Notes: generated by a model not told the origin, from the sequence alone. DNA of 60,000 bases from Adiantum capillus-veneris (GCA_014529385.2 CM043964.1:138472529-138532528); one strand, 5' to 3'; numbered from the stretch's first letter, positions 23,240 to 35,378 are shown. Numbers and translations are program-made.

Positions 23240-24483
23240 TGTTGAACAATGAAATGCAGAATCCTGGACATGTGCTTCTTCAAGGTAGCACGCAAATTCT
23301 TCCGGATTTATACATAATCGTAGGATTTGGTCCTATCCTAGATGATATAGTCATCCTGCTATCAACTGGAAGTTTTTTGTTTGTCTAATTGTTTGTTGTT
23401 TGGATCTGTATTCCATATTATCAAACTCACTTCCAAAGGAAAGAATGCTAACAATTTCCTGAGACGATTTGGGTATCATTTCAATATTGAAAAGATAAGC
23501 ATCTGGTATTGCATCATCTACTCCTTCGGGAGCTTCCCCGTTGTGTATCCTTGAAAGATGATCTGCTCGTAGATGTGTTTTACCCTTCTTGACCACCACT
23601 GTGAAGTCAAATTCTAGCAATATAATAAACCAGCGTACGATTCTCCCTGTATTGCATGGTTTATTTACCAGATACAAAAGAGCTTGATGATCTGTAAAGA
23701 ACACAAATAATTTGCGAGCAAATAATGCCAAAATTTCTTTACAGCATAAATCATTCCTAACCCTTCTCGTTCGATGGTTGTGTAGTTCTTTTTCGCACTG
23801 TTTAACTGTCGGCTTGCATAACAAACTGGAAAGTCCATTGTTCCGTCTCCTGGTTGAGCCAGAATACTTCCAATGGCATATGCAGAAGCATCAATGTGAA
23901 CATGCAGTATCTTTTCCCAATCTGGTGCCTTCAATACAGGTGCTGATATAAGGTTTTTCTTCAGCTTTTGGAATGAAGTTTCACACTCCTCGGTCCAATC
24001 GAAATTGACTAGCAAACGATACAGAGGTTGTGCGATAACCGCGTACATGTATATGAATCTTTGATAATATCCACAGTGTCCCATGAAGGATTGCACTTGT
24101 TTCGCACTAGTAGGCCTGGGTAGGTCTACAATGACTTTGACTTTGTCTAGGTCAGTTGTTATGTCATTTCTTGAGAGAATGTGTCCTAAGATGCGGCCTT
24201 GCTTAACCATGAAGATACACTTTTCCGGGTTAAGACAGATTTGATATGTCCTGCATTTTTCAAAGACCTTTTGCAAATGGTCAATATGTTCCTCTCGTAG
24301 AAGAGAGTGTACACAAAGATCATCCATGTAAATTTCTAAGAATATTCTTAGGTATTCCTTGAATGCGTGAGTCATTAACCTTTGGAAAGTGGCTGGGGCA
24401 TTAGTTAAGCCAAATGGCATAACTCGATATGCATAAATCCCCCATTTGTGTGGCAAACTTTGTTTTGTGTTGATCCTCCCTTT
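23240..24483 (-). pseudogene. pol: AB pol: RT palm, RNase H and first H2C2 domain
   Basis: RT resumes with GIYAYRVMPFGLTNAPATFQ and the catalytic YMDDL (24324-24338). RNase H follows (HVHIDASAYAIGSILAQ, CYASRQLNSAKKNYTTIERE, then TDHQALLYLVN after a frameshift near 23735 and LRADHLSR). From 23368 the sequence reads FQLIAG, LRLCINPEE, EEAHVQDSAFHCS and onward to the CTIC pair at about 23143, an integrase-type zinc-binding unit that precedes a second one. Stops lie at 23351 and about 23334. The upstream TAG at 24484 falls in a damaged part of the palm. Confidence 0.88.
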
Positions 24484-26757
24484 CTATTGCCAGTTGGTTC
24501 TATCCTGAAAACCCATCAAGAAAGGAATAAACCCGTTTTCCGGCCACTCGCTCACATGTTCTGTGATTGGAAAGGGATAATAATTATCCCTTATGGTGGT
24601 TGCATTTACCTTTTTGAGGTTTACACACACTCGTAGTTTTCCATTCTTTTTGGGAACTACCACAATGGGTGACACCCAATCTGTATGTTCGATTTCGTAG
24701 ATGAATTCGGCTTCCATCATTTTATCAATCTCCTCTTTGATTCGTTTAGCGAATGTGTCATTATAAGTATAAGGACGTTGTTTGCTAGGTTTTGCATCCG
24801 ATTTCAAAGGAATTGTATGTTGGCATATCGATGGATCAACTCCCTTGAGGTCTTTATACGACCATGCAAACACATCTTTATACTTCTTGAGAAGTTGTGT
24901 TAGCCGTTCTTCTTCTTCAGGCTCTAAATCGTTGGCTATATAATCCGGCTGAGGCTTTTCACCTGGTTCTGCAAGGTCTATCCTTTTTGGATTTTTTGGC
25001 CCATCGTAAGATTCTTGGTTGGTTCTTTCCCTGACTGGTGGTGTCATGATAATTTTTCTGTTCTGGATAGTAAATTTATGATAGTGTGATGGTACAATCA
25101 TGTTCCCCTTTTGCGACTCTCCTTTTCCATCACTATCTTCTTCAGTAGTCCATATCTCTCTTAAAGACCGTTTCAGTTCTTGGTATTTCTGTTTACACTC
25201 CAGTTTGGTCCACTCTTGGTCTTTTGTTGTTTCTTTTTTTGATTTTTGAGATTTCTGTGATTTTGTTTCTGTTTTAGCTTTTCGTACCTGTTTTATTTCC
25301 TCTCGTGTTCGTTCCTTTCGGTCTTTTGAGAATCTTCCTAATATTTGATCTTTCACACAATCCTCTGCTTTTACAAGCATTAAATAGTGAGTTTTACCTT
25401 TTATCCTGGGCATCAGGTTCTCTTTCGCTTTGTTCCCTGCTCGTTTCCTCCTATAGCGTTCCTGGCGTCTAGGGTGTTTATTGGCAAAATCATAAAACTT
25501 GATATTCTCGGTTTCTCTTCCACGATCACTTGAGGTGTCTGAATACTCATTATCTGCATCATCCTCTACTTCCAGATGTTCAGAGGAGTTATAAAACTCT
25601 TCTTGTTCTGGTGGTTCTACCGTATCTTCTTCTCCTGGTATAATGTTTACCATGTAGTAGGGTAGCACATCATAGCAATCCTTATCGCAAAATTTTGTTG
25701 TTGGACTATCTGTAATGGTACAAACATCCAATGTTGCTAGTATGTGTTCCCATTCTAGAGGTTCCAAGGCATCTTCAGGGAAAGGTTCCGGAATATACTC
25801 CTTGTCTTCTATTGCTCTTTCTAAGATGCATTCCTCTCTTCTTAGGCTTCCACAATGTGAAGCTCCGCACATCCATAGCTCTTTTTGTTGCCCCAACCAT
25901 GCCGGGAGTTCTGATCCTGCTACTGTAGCTGAATCAAACTCTTCCACAGGTGTTTGGTTCACATCTTTGTAACTATGGTCTTTCAGGTGTATTTTAGTTG
26001 TTGTCTCGCCATGTTTGAGGTATATGTGGTCATAACCCCAATCTTGGACCATCTTCAATTGTCGCATGAATGGTCGTCCTAAGATGATCTCATAATTGTT
26101 CTTTTTGTCGAAATCGACTATTGCAAATGTATGCTCATACATGATTCCGCATGAAGTGACAATCACTTTTTCTAAGAGTCCTAGAGGCTTCTCCATGAAC
26201 CCATCTGCCAATTGCAATTTCATTCTAGTAGCCCTCAAAGATTGTTTTCCCCATTTTTTCCAGATTTCCTTGGTGGCGATAGCAACTCCCGCTCCACTGT
26301 CAAGAATAGCCTTGGAAACTACTCCTTGGAATTCTATTGGTAGCGTGGTGTTTCCATCTTCTCCCTCGCAGTACTCTCCAACCTTGTTTAATGGTACTGG
26401 CCTAGTGTTTAATTGAGGCCTGTCCAACTCTCTGATCCCTTCCTGTAGCTTCAAGGTGGGGTCTTTCACTCCAAATTTTTCTAAGCATTTACCTACTGTG
26501 GTCCACATGTTTGGCCGTAACCTTAGGAGTTCTGCTAATGTGATGGTGCATGCCACTGGAGTGGACAACAACTCAATCAATCCTTGCAAATCCATCACTT
26601 TGTCAGAAGAAAGTCTTTGAGATGGGATTGCTCTCACTTCCGACTTAGCTTCATACTCTCCTAGGTAAGAGGGTAAAGTTCTCAGCGAGTCTGGTTGGCT
26701 GTGCCCCGAACTAATTGATCCTTGGTCTCCCCCTTGTGAATGTATCTCAAAGTTCAT
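24484..26757 (-). pseudogene. pol: AB pro-pol: first aspartic protease and RT fingers
   Basis: An N-terminal spacer is followed by the canonical protease (SKAILDSGAGVAIATKEIW, near 26310-26260; EIILGRPFMRQL near 26070). A long acidic and Lys-rich linker comes next (25700-25100). RT then begins: EEEERLTQLLKKYKDVFAW, IKEEIDKMMEAEFI, DWVSPIVVVPKKNGKLRVCV. The frame is shared with the upstream 272-codon segment, separated only by a TAA at 26776. The RT sequence degrades after YPFPITEHV near 24560 by small frameshifts. Confidence 0.92.
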
Positions 26758-26775
26758 TTGTGACCTTGCCTCAAA

Positions 26776-27594
26776 TTATTCAATAGGAGGTAAGGTTATA
26801 TTCTTTTCTTTTCTCGTGCTATTCAAGTGTTTACTCATCCTATTAGCCTCGTTGGCCTCACGGATTTGCTTCCACAGATCGTCTAAACCGTTACAGTCCT
26901 TACCCATTTCTGCCAATATTTTAGGCTGGAACCCGTCACTTGCCTTATCTGTGGTATTTGGCACTATGATAGGCTCTCCTCTGGACTCATAGGCATTAGT
27001 GAGTCTTTCCTTTGTTTCTACATGTTTCTCTAAAGTTGGTTGGATAGGGGTTGGAGCTGGTGCCTCATGCCAATCTGCAGGTTTACCCAGTGTGTCTTCC
27101 ATCAATGATTGAGCTGTTTCTATCATCTTTTTACACATTTCCAACCTCTGTTTTTCTATTTCTGCAAATGGATAAGTCATCCACCTTTGCTCCTGGGTTT
27201 GGTTCTTTTTAAGTCTAGCTTCATAAGCTTTTAGAAGCGCATCCAATTGCTCATTTACCTTGTCAGCCAGTACAGATCCTCCTGATCCTACACTTTTGGG
27301 CTCTGCTATTTCCTTGGGTGCTATGGTTGCAGTGGTGTTTGAGCTTAGGCTAGTTAGATCCTCTAACCTCTCTAATCTATCCTTTGTATGTTTTAACTCC
27401 GCGGATAGAGCTGTTTGCTCTTGTTCCTTCCTAGCTTTCCTACGCGCCTTTCTAGCTTTCCAAGTGCTTCTCTGATTTTTTGTTTCTGAACTTTGGGCAT
27501 CGGTTTTTGGTTCTTCAACTATGGGTTCATTCGTCCTTCTTTGAGCTTGGGCTCGTGTTACCGCCTGAATGGGTATGATTGTTTCATTTTCCAA
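26776..27594 (-). pseudogene. AB gag-pol linker segment with coiled coil
   Basis: Residues VTRAQAQRR, a Lys/Arg-rich helix (KARKARRKARKEQ) and LLKAYEARLKKNQTQEQRW match segments of the C element gag C-terminus (VMTRAQVQEA, ILKAYEARLKPNQTQEARW). In C they are in the same frame as gag, while here the frame changes between 27594 and 27558. The shift is therefore probably a mutation of this copy; a programmed frameshift is less likely. Confidence 0.8.
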
Positions 27595-30122
27595 CCCTCC
27601 ACTGGAGGTACTGTTTCTAACATGTTCAAGGTGGTTTTTGGTCCTTTGCTCGGGTTTTTAGGGCAATCGGGGATCAAATGAGTAACTCCACACTCAGTGC
27701 AATATGAGTTGACTCTAATGATTTCATCATGAGGACAGTCTCTCAGCCAATGGTCTCCACCACACTTGTAGCAGGGTCCCTTGGGTTGTTGAGGTGCTCC
27801 GTGTGCTCCTCTTTGTTGGTAAGCATGTCTCTGTCCGCCCATGCCCCCATTGGCTATGAACATCAGTGTTCGTTCATCCAAACTGTATCTTCCCTCTCCT
27901 GCTGCCTGTGCAGCAGTTGGTGGTCCTGTATTTCCTATCATGCTCCATGGTTCTGGTGTCGAGGGCTCTTCTCGTGGATAATAGACATGGTTTGCCGCAT
28001 ATTCATTGGCATCTTCATAATATGCATGCATAGGCACCAAAGCCTTATCCTCTGATTCAGTTACGGTTGGTGTGTATCTTATACCGACTGGTCGTAATCC
28101 TGGTAGGGGTGGTTGTTGCCCCGACACCGGTTGTGGTCTTTCTACACCTACAGGTTCTGGTTGGTTGCCTGCTTGATATCTAGGCATCGGTGGAACTTGA
28201 GGAGAAGTTACCGGAGCTTGGGGAGCATAAGGTCTCTCTCTCACATACCCCTTGTTGTAATAACATTCCTCGGTCCCATGGTTTGTCCATTTTTGTTCAA
28301 TAGCACACCACTTGGGCTGTTTAGCCTGGGGTTGGGCGTACAAGTTAAAATTTTTTAGCACTTTATCTACAAGCTGCTCCTGGTTTATAACTACTTCTCC
28401 TTTTGGTGCTGTCTTCGAAGACTTTCTTCCACTTTGTTGTGAAGACGAATCGTCGTCAAGGTCCTTGAACTCCCTCTCTTTGTAGACCGCACAATTGTCC
28501 ACCAGGTAAAGAGCCTCCTTGGTCAACTCATTCAACATTGTGCTCCTCTTCATATGTAAGTCTTTCTGGAGATCCGCATTCCTTAGTCCCTGAATGAATA
28601 TCAGCATAAGTCTGGACTGAGTTGGTAGTTCTTCCAGAGGACAGAACTTAACATATCTTTTTAGTCTTAGGACTGCCTTTCGTATAGATTCTCCATCTTT
28701 CTGTTTGAATTTATGGATTTGTGAGACGGCATTATGAGCTATCCCCCTTTGTGAGAATTCCTCGATAAATTTGTCAAACACTTTTTCCATAGACTCAAAG
28801 TCTCTACGCTCTACAGAGTCAAACCAAGTGGCAGCATCATCCTCTAGGGTTAGTCCAAACCCTGCAAATTGGGTAGGAAAGTCTAACACCTCTTCGACTC
28901 TAATTACTCGCACAAAGGCTGCTACATGATCTCTTGGGTCTCTGCTTCCTGTGTATTTCTTGTTTATCCGTTTTTGCACTTGAGAAGGTCTAATTCTCCG
29001 ATGGTCTACAAACCTCATCATTGGATTTCCGTGTCCTAATCGATATACCTCCTTAGGTCTTCTGTAATAGACCAGTTCCTCTCCCAATGGTTCTCCTAAG
29101 CCATAATTTCTAACGGTTCTCGTTGGAGGTGGTTCATCTCTTCGAACTCGTTCTATGGGTGGTCCTCCAGGCTCTATCGACCCTTGAGTCTTTGGCTTAC
29201 TCTCTCCTTGATATCTTGAATAGAGTGGTGGTTCTTGAAAATCCCTTAGCCCTCGTGCGGCTTGATAACCATCTCGGTTTCGGTCTTGTTCCATTGTTGC
29301 ACTCTGTCGAAGCCATGCCTGCAATGATGGTTGGTTTGCCGGTTGGTCTTGGTTGTTGAATGCTTGCGGTCGGGTTGAATGTGAGGTAGCATCATAATCT
29401 TCAGAAAAAGGATTCGTTGACTTGCTTGGGGTGTAGGTGGCTCTTGGCACTTCTTCAGGGGCATATGCTGATGCTCATGGACCTGTTTCCCTTTCTACCT
29501 CCTTTGGGAGAATACGTTGGTATTCTCTCCCGTATCTATCAACAAAAACTATACCCTTCCCCATGGAAGTTTCATAAGAGAATAAATAAAGAACCTTGTC
29601 TTTGCTTAATTCGTTCATGTATGGTTCTTTGCTGCGAAAGTAAGAGACTATACCCTCACTCTCATGCTTCTAGATTTCCACGTTCTCGTTATAAGTTGGA
29701 ACCCTGGTTGTTTTCTTATCATACATAAATATAGCTCCGGGCCGATCAATGTTTGGTGGCGGTTCTTGAGCTTCTGAAACCATTTTCCCTTTCGCCACGT
29801 TATCTCCATATTTGTTGTAATATTTAGGGTTACTAACTATCAGATAGTGGTTCCCCTTTTCATCTCGGAATCTATCTCCATCATCATAGACTCGGATTAT
29901 ATCCAATCTCTAAGCTGGTCTCTCTTCGATACAAATGCACTTGCGTCCTCGATAGTCAGAATAGACTAGGGCTCCCCTCGAGTTTGTTCCCTCTAAGAAG
30001 ATCACATTGAGCTTGGAATCATTCAAAGGATTTTGGGAGGTGCTTCCTCCTGGCATTGGTCCATCGTACGTGAAACCTCTTGGCTGTTGACTAACCATCA
30101 TGAAGAAAGATTTGTCTGACAA
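27558..30122 (-). pseudogene. gag: AB gag with two zinc knuckles
   Basis: A single frame from about 30122 to 27558 is broken by stops at 29910, 29670 and about 29475. The N-terminal part (VLYLFSYET...VDRYGREYQ) matches the C element gag (YAFMYTDA...VDKYGREYQ). The capsid-like middle shows GSRDPRDHVAAFVRV, GFGLTLEDDAATWF, FIEEFSQRGIAHNAVSQIHK and LFIQGLRN-like words. The zinc knuckles are CYKCGGDHWLRDC and CTECGVTHLIPDC, with C-x2-C-x3-H-x4-C spacing, one residue shorter than the usual CCHC. It would form the particle and bind element RNA. Confidence 0.88.
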
Positions 30123-32066
30123 AGTGTCAGTATCACTACCTTCCTCAATAATCGATGCTAGCGGATCTACCTTGCCTGAGCTACACTCTCTTCGGTGGAC
30201 ACTAAACTACCTTGGTCCCCTGCCACCTTCTGGTCTCTAACAGTATATCTTCCTGATCTTAAGTTCATCAAACTTATCAATGCAATTTATCACAAGTCCA
30301 ACCACTTACCTGGCAAAGGATCAGTTTCTGCACAACTTCTTGCTTTGTTGCTGAATATACCTGTACACAAGCGTTTAATTTTGACAATCAAATCAAAGCA
30401 TTTATCTGCTAGAGGTTATCTTAGTAATGATTGGTATTACTAGAGAGTTAATCTCAACCACTACTGTATTTTATACACTGCTGATGTTCTAGATTAGGTC
30501 TGCTAATCTGAAACTGTACTTCTCTCGGATGTTGGTCAATTTACGCGAAAAAGTCTGAATTCAGTCTTTGATCCGTCAAATGGACAAACAAGGTCCAAAT
30601 TCACTTCTGAAAGAAGTTCTGGAACCCTTAAGCCAATGGAATCTCACTGTCTATGCCTAGTCAAATTTTCTCTTCAGTAGGCCCCAATAGACATCCTACG
30701 CGTAGGATGTCTCCTACTTTGTTTTTCCTGGATTTTTGTACTATGGTTTCCCCTTGATGTGCTGAGTCTACAACTGTTTTTACTTTTTGATTTGGACATC
30801 TATAAGCTGGTCAATGAGTCAGAAATCTGTTATGACAGCCTGTTGTTTATCTTGATCAGTCTAATCAACTCCAATTTGGACCAAAATTAACTAGGAGGCT
30901 TGCCTTAGGCTATACAACACCTTGCTATGCTCACTGTCAAAGTCTGGCTTCAATTTCTTGCTTTAGACATCCTACGTATAGGATGTCTTTTTCATCAGAA
31001 TGGCTTCAAACTCAAAGCCCAGGCTCCCCTTGAGTTGCTGATCACTTTGGTATACTCAAAATTTGGTTTAGAGTCCAAAATCACATAGAAGACATCCTAC
31101 GCGTAGGATGTCTTTTTGGCTTGTTTGACCCCAGACTTGTCCCACAGCTTCCCCTTGATGTCAGTAACCCAATGGTATGCTTAGATTTTGGTTTGGATTT
31201 CAAAAGTCCCAAATTTTAGCTGTTCTTGCTTTTTTTAGTCAAAAGTGCTAAAGTCCTCTTTGAACCCAATTTTCTCACCCAAATGAGGTGAAACCCCTTT
31301 CAATCACTCAATATATCATGCAAGACATGTTCATGCAGCCATCTTATGGTTTTGGTTTCAAAATAATGTTTTGGCACAAATTGGGTAGGATGTCTGGCAA
31401 TTTTAGTCTATCTAGCCTTATCCTGTCAAGATATGGTCAAATTTCCACTTTCCAGTTGAAGTTAGGGTAAACCCTACCTTCTGAACACACTGGTCAACTC
31501 AAAATCCCAAAATTCCCCCGAGATTAGCCTGTAGACATCCTACGCGTAGGATGTCTCCTGGCTTGAAATTAATTTTTTTTCTGACAGGAATGCTCCTGAT
31601 GCTCTGTAGATCTATCAAAAACACTCACAGTAACTTTTGGACTTCAATTAGGCTTTCAAACACACTTTTGCGTCTTTTACAAACTTGTGATGACTTTACC
31701 AAGCAAGTATTCATGCATGAAATGCTATAGATCCTGAATCATGATGTCCTACTTACTCTACTCCTACTTATCATGCGAAATGGTGATAATGGTGTTTTTG
31801 GTTGCTTTATGGCCTCTCCGGACTCTCAAACTCTTCTCTCACCGCTTCTACCACTCCAATTCCTACTCAAGAACTCGACTACTACCTAAAGCTATCTTGG
31901 TCTACCTAATCTACCTAAGTCGAAGAATCTAAGCCAGACACACGCTTCCTAGACTCCCTCTAAGACCTACAGAGTTCTCCATCCTCTGATCCTATATAAC
32001 AAGACTTTTGGCAAGCCAAAAATCCCAATCCTCAAGGATTAGTCTCGGTCACCTACCTAAGGTTTT
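30123..32066 (-). repeat. AB leader with four palindromic dyads
   Basis: The noncoding stretch between primer site and gag holds ACAT...ATGT dyads at 31535-31554, 31092-31111 and 30691-30710 (all perfect ACATCCTACGCGTAGGATGT) and at 30967-30986 (central CGCG changed to CGTA). Spacings in element sense are 443, 125 and 276 bp. Between dyads the sequence is loosely repetitive (CCCCTTGATG, TTTGGTTT words). Confidence 0.95.
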
Positions 32067-32068
32067 CG

Positions 32069-32086
32069 TCCCCGACAGCGGCGCCA
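32069..32086 (-). promoter_or_regulatory. AB primer-binding site (tRNA-Asp type)
   Basis: TGGCGCCGCTGTCGGGGA follows the LTR after one T. It differs at two positions from TGGCGCCGTTGCCGGGGA, the complement of the plant tRNA-Asp 3' end, which element C carries exactly. Confidence 0.9.
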
Positions 32087-32087
32087 A

Positions 32088-33021
32088 TGTTGGACGGATA
32101 CGCCGCGACGGACCTCCGCATAGCGAGAACTCACCTAACATATAATGTCAGCTAAGGACGAAGCTCGACCCGCAGGCACGTGAAAGCAAGCATAAGGTGT
32201 CAATCTACACTCGAACGACTCCTAACTAATTCCTACAGAGGTCTCTACCAATTGTCTAAGTCACAGCCCTCAAGAGTGCATAAGAAGAAACTTCCTACAA
32301 CGCTTTCTAGAGACGAACACCCATCAAACAATCTTGAAACACCATAGAACTTGAAGGAGACCCTACTAACACCAATAGGTCGCTCTCCCTAAGGTCTATG
32401 AACCAAAATCCCAACCCAAAACACCCGGTGCAAAATCACGTAGGATGTCTGGCCAAAATCCGTAGGTCTTCGTATTTGAAATCTAAAGTGCCTAATGTGT
32501 ATTTCTACTCAATGTGAACACGTGGATATGCTGCAATGCAAAATCGGACAACGTATGCTCACCCAAATACCAGATGAAGCTCGTAGAAGGAGCTCGCAAA
32601 ACCGGACCGTACGCGTTCAATGTAGGTATCGACGCGTAGCTCTCGTTGGGGGCAACACGCTGCAGTTCTTCGCACTCGATTCCGACCACGGGAGCACACG
32701 TAGCATCAAGATGAAGCTCACACTCTCTCTCGTACACAGTACGCTCACTCACACACTTCAAAACTTGTTTTTTAAAATGACAAAAAGGTTTTTCATTAAG
32801 GTCAAAAAGTGGTATATATACCTTACAATTCTCAAACCCTAAAGTTCCAAGATCAAACATCTACTCAATCTAACTATCAAAACTTGGATACAATCTGGAA
32901 ACTTCTGTAAGTCCCAATATTTACAAGGTGAAAAATCAGGTTTTCCTTGATGAATGAATAATTACAAAAATAATAATCTTCCGAGTAGTTAGTTGCCGTG
33001 GGGTGTGTCTAGCTTCTAACA
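32088..33021 (-). repeat. AB 5' LTR (934 bp)
   Basis: It is the reverse complement of 17051-17974, running TGTTAGAAGC (33021 side) to CCGTCCAACA (32088 side). It is flanked on the 33022 side by ACGAG, the target duplication. At 32439-32448 it carries the same half dyad (CGTAGGATGT) as the other LTR. Confidence 0.95.
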
Positions 33022-33779
33022 ACGAGTCCGTCTATAATGTTCAAGTTTCCAGCACATAGTTCTACGACTAAGTTTGGTTTTAAGTGTAAGGTTTTTTGTA
33101 AGCCTCCACATTGTTTCAGATCTTTTGGAATCTTTATATATTTGTGGCAACTTTTGGATTTTTTGTCAGTGGCTTCAAATATATATGGTATCCCTAGTGT
33201 GACTTTAAATATGTACTTGTTATACATGTCTTTGCTTTTATTGTCGTAAAGCATATTATGCAAGTACGTCGGTCTCTTGCTATATTTGTCGACAATGTTC
33301 TCAAAGAATAAATCTTTACTGTCTGGATTCAATTGTTTGAGTGTTTCTTTTCTTTTCAAAATGAGTGAACGTTGGTCTGGATGATTTGTGTTGATGAAAG
33401 TAAATTCTCTAGTAGAACTGTGTAAAGGTGAAGACAAAATAATATAAGTAGCTTGTTGTGCACTCAATTTTTGCATATTCAAGATCATGTTTCGAATGCG
33501 TCGTAATCTTTCCACAGGGTTGGTATTATTGGCTATACAAATATTGATCTCAACTTTAATAGCTAATATTAATGTGTTATCCATTTTTGTTATGTATGAT
33601 GAGCAGTATGCAGCAACTCCGTACGCGTTTACTACGTATTGAATGCATTGCATCACCTAGGTCACAAGGAACACAAATATTGTATTGTAACAAGTCTCTC
33701 TTAATGGGAGAAATCATAATACAAATGCCTATTGGAGGGGGGACTAGCTCCACATAAATCCGGTCCTCAGTTTCTGTCA
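33022..33779 (-). pseudogene. Helentron-type Helitron: middle part of the rep-helicase protein
   Basis: The minus-strand frame (33656-33022) has the conserved words VVNAYGVAAYCSSYITK, RLRRIRNMILNMQKLSAQQATYIILSSPLHSSTREF, ENIVDKYSKRPTYL and VVELCAGNLNIIDGLV, typical of Helitron proteins between the Rep and helicase domains. It stops exactly at the AB LTR and continues at 17975 on the other strand. The frame is lost upstream of 33656, where a stop precedes GTGATGCAATGC. About 120 bp further (33657-33779) is probably still Helitron. Confidence 0.88.
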
Positions 33780-33951
33780 TGTTCTCTAGATTCTCTGTCT
33801 TGCAAAAGTATTGTTCATGCCAAGTTAACTATTTGCTATGTTTATGTGTTATCTTCAATTATGTTCACCCGCTATTGGCACAAAGTAATTTCTCAAAAGT
33901 ACTCTGATTAATTTCCGCTACTCTCAAGTTAATAGGCCAATTCCATTACAT
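33780..33951 (+). other. Possible short 5' LTR end of element F
   Basis: The AT-rich sequence between the Helitron fragment and a tRNA-iMet primer site ends in CATTACA. It may be an LTR or an LTR remnant starting at TGTTCTCT (33779 or nearby). No partner copy is in the window, so limits are uncertain. Confidence 0.35.
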
Positions 33952-33963
33952 TGGTATCAGAGC
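33952..33963 (+). promoter_or_regulatory. Element F primer-binding site (tRNA-iMet)
   Basis: TGGTATCAGAGC, complementary to the 3' end of initiator tRNA-Met, follows CATTACAT and precedes a gag remnant by about 110 bp. Confidence 0.85.
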
Positions 33964-34069
33964 ATTTGGTTTCTCTTTTCTTTGGTTGATTTTGTTAATT
34001 ATATTAGGGTATGTGGAACTGGGATCTTTTATCGATTTTTCTAAGAGGAGTGGAAACTAAGGTTTTGAA

Positions 34070-35374
34070 TTGCCAAAGCATACACTAAGTACGTACACAA
34101 ACTTTGTTAACATGGCCGACAATAACCAAGAGAGTAGAATGAACATTTATCACTTTGATTTTGCACACGAAGGTGCTAATGATGATGCCCCCATGTTTGT
34201 GAATTATCTCGTTACTAGGTTGCAGCAAGCTATAGGCAACCCTGCTTTGCAGGCCGTAGTTACACAACAACTTCGTGCTTATGAGATTTCCCTTCCTTTC
34301 CAAGAGGAGAGAGATCTTAGGAGGCCTCTTGAAGAGACCCCCAAAATAAGACTCTCTCCCATACAAGAGGAGGAATTCAAAGAGCAAGAAAGCAATGAAA
34401 CTTTAAGTTCCTCTGAAGAAGTAGCTCCACGAAGATGGTGGTCTAGAGAGTCGCCCACTTCTCCCAAGAGGAAAGATCAACACACAGTCCTTCTCCTCAT
34501 CATTGTGAAAGGGAAGAGAGGAAACAAAGGAAGAAAAGGGCTAGAAAGAGGTCACACTCTTCTCCTTCTTCTTCACCTTCCTCCTCTTTCGATAAAAGCT
34601 ATGGCTATTCTCCTTTTGTATTCTCCTAGAGAATACAAGAGGAGAGGACATCGCAAATCATACCCCGCATGGTGAAGGTCACAAAAGCTAAAGAATTTCA
34701 AGGAGGGAGGAAAGAGTATCTCTTTTATCACCTATGATGGCACCTTTGCTGCTACCAACAAAGTGTTGGCCTTCATTCAACAATTTGATGCAGCCTTTGG
34801 AGATGAGGGCTTCACGGAGTCCTCCAAGCTACACCATGTAGCTATGCACTTCCAAAAATCAGCGCGTCAATGGTGGGCTAGCCTTTGTGGCAATGGTGAA
34901 GCCCCAAAGACATGGAAAACTCTATGAGTTTCCATCATGAAGCAATTCCTTACAAGCGATGCAAAGGACAAAGTGCTTACTAAATGGTGCAGCTTGAAGC
35001 TTCTCTCTCATGAGTCTATCCACAAGTATGTAGACAAGTTTTGGGATTTACATCTCAAGGATACTATCTTTCAAAAGATAGACTTTGCTAAGCAAAAGCA
35101 GCAATTTTGTGCGGGATTACCTGAAGAGATGGCCAAATACATCAACTCTCAACGGCTTGGTTCTATCACCAAAGTAATCCATCACACTATGGTTGCTTCA
35201 CACATCAATTTCCATCAAGGGGCTAGATGGAATGTCAAGCCCATGGAAAACAAAGACAAAAATGATGCAAAGGGAAAAACCAATGCTCAAAATTCTTCCC
35301 AAGGCACTTCTAACAATAACAACAACAACCAAGGAGACGGGAGTTTACAAAAGCAAAAACAAAGTCTCTCCTGA
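34070..35374 (+). pseudogene. gag: Element F gag, broken and cut off
   Basis: The start region (MADNNQESRM..., ATG near 34112) is followed by an acidic and Arg-rich stretch. After frame changes near 34500-34720, a gag core reads KVLAFIQQFDAAFGDEGF, AMHFQKSARQWWASL and, after a TGA near 34925, MKQFLTSDAKDKVLTKW, HKYVDKFWDLHL and AGLPEEMAKYIN. An Asn-rich linker ends it at 35374. No zinc knuckle or pol follows, because the LTR of element C begins there. Confidence 0.8.
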
Positions 35375-35378
35375 AGAG

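Larger units (their letters stand above)
20170..33021 (-). mobile_element. Gypsy element AB, 5' arm (LTR, leader, gag, pol)
   Basis: In element sense (minus strand) the order is LTR 33021-32088, tRNA-Asp-type primer site, leader with palindromes, gag, protease, RT, RNase H, two H2C2 domains, integrase core, a second protease-like domain and a basic tail. There is no chromodomain. The primer site, long leader and post-pol ORF place it near the Tat/Athila-like plant gypsy group rather than chromoviruses; this placement is inference. It was inserted in a Helentron with TSD CTCGT. Confidence 0.9.

Noticed and set aside
27558-27594. Programmed frameshift between AB gag and the next ORF
   Set aside because: The equivalent segments in element C are in one continuous frame, so mutation is the simpler reading, although not excluded.
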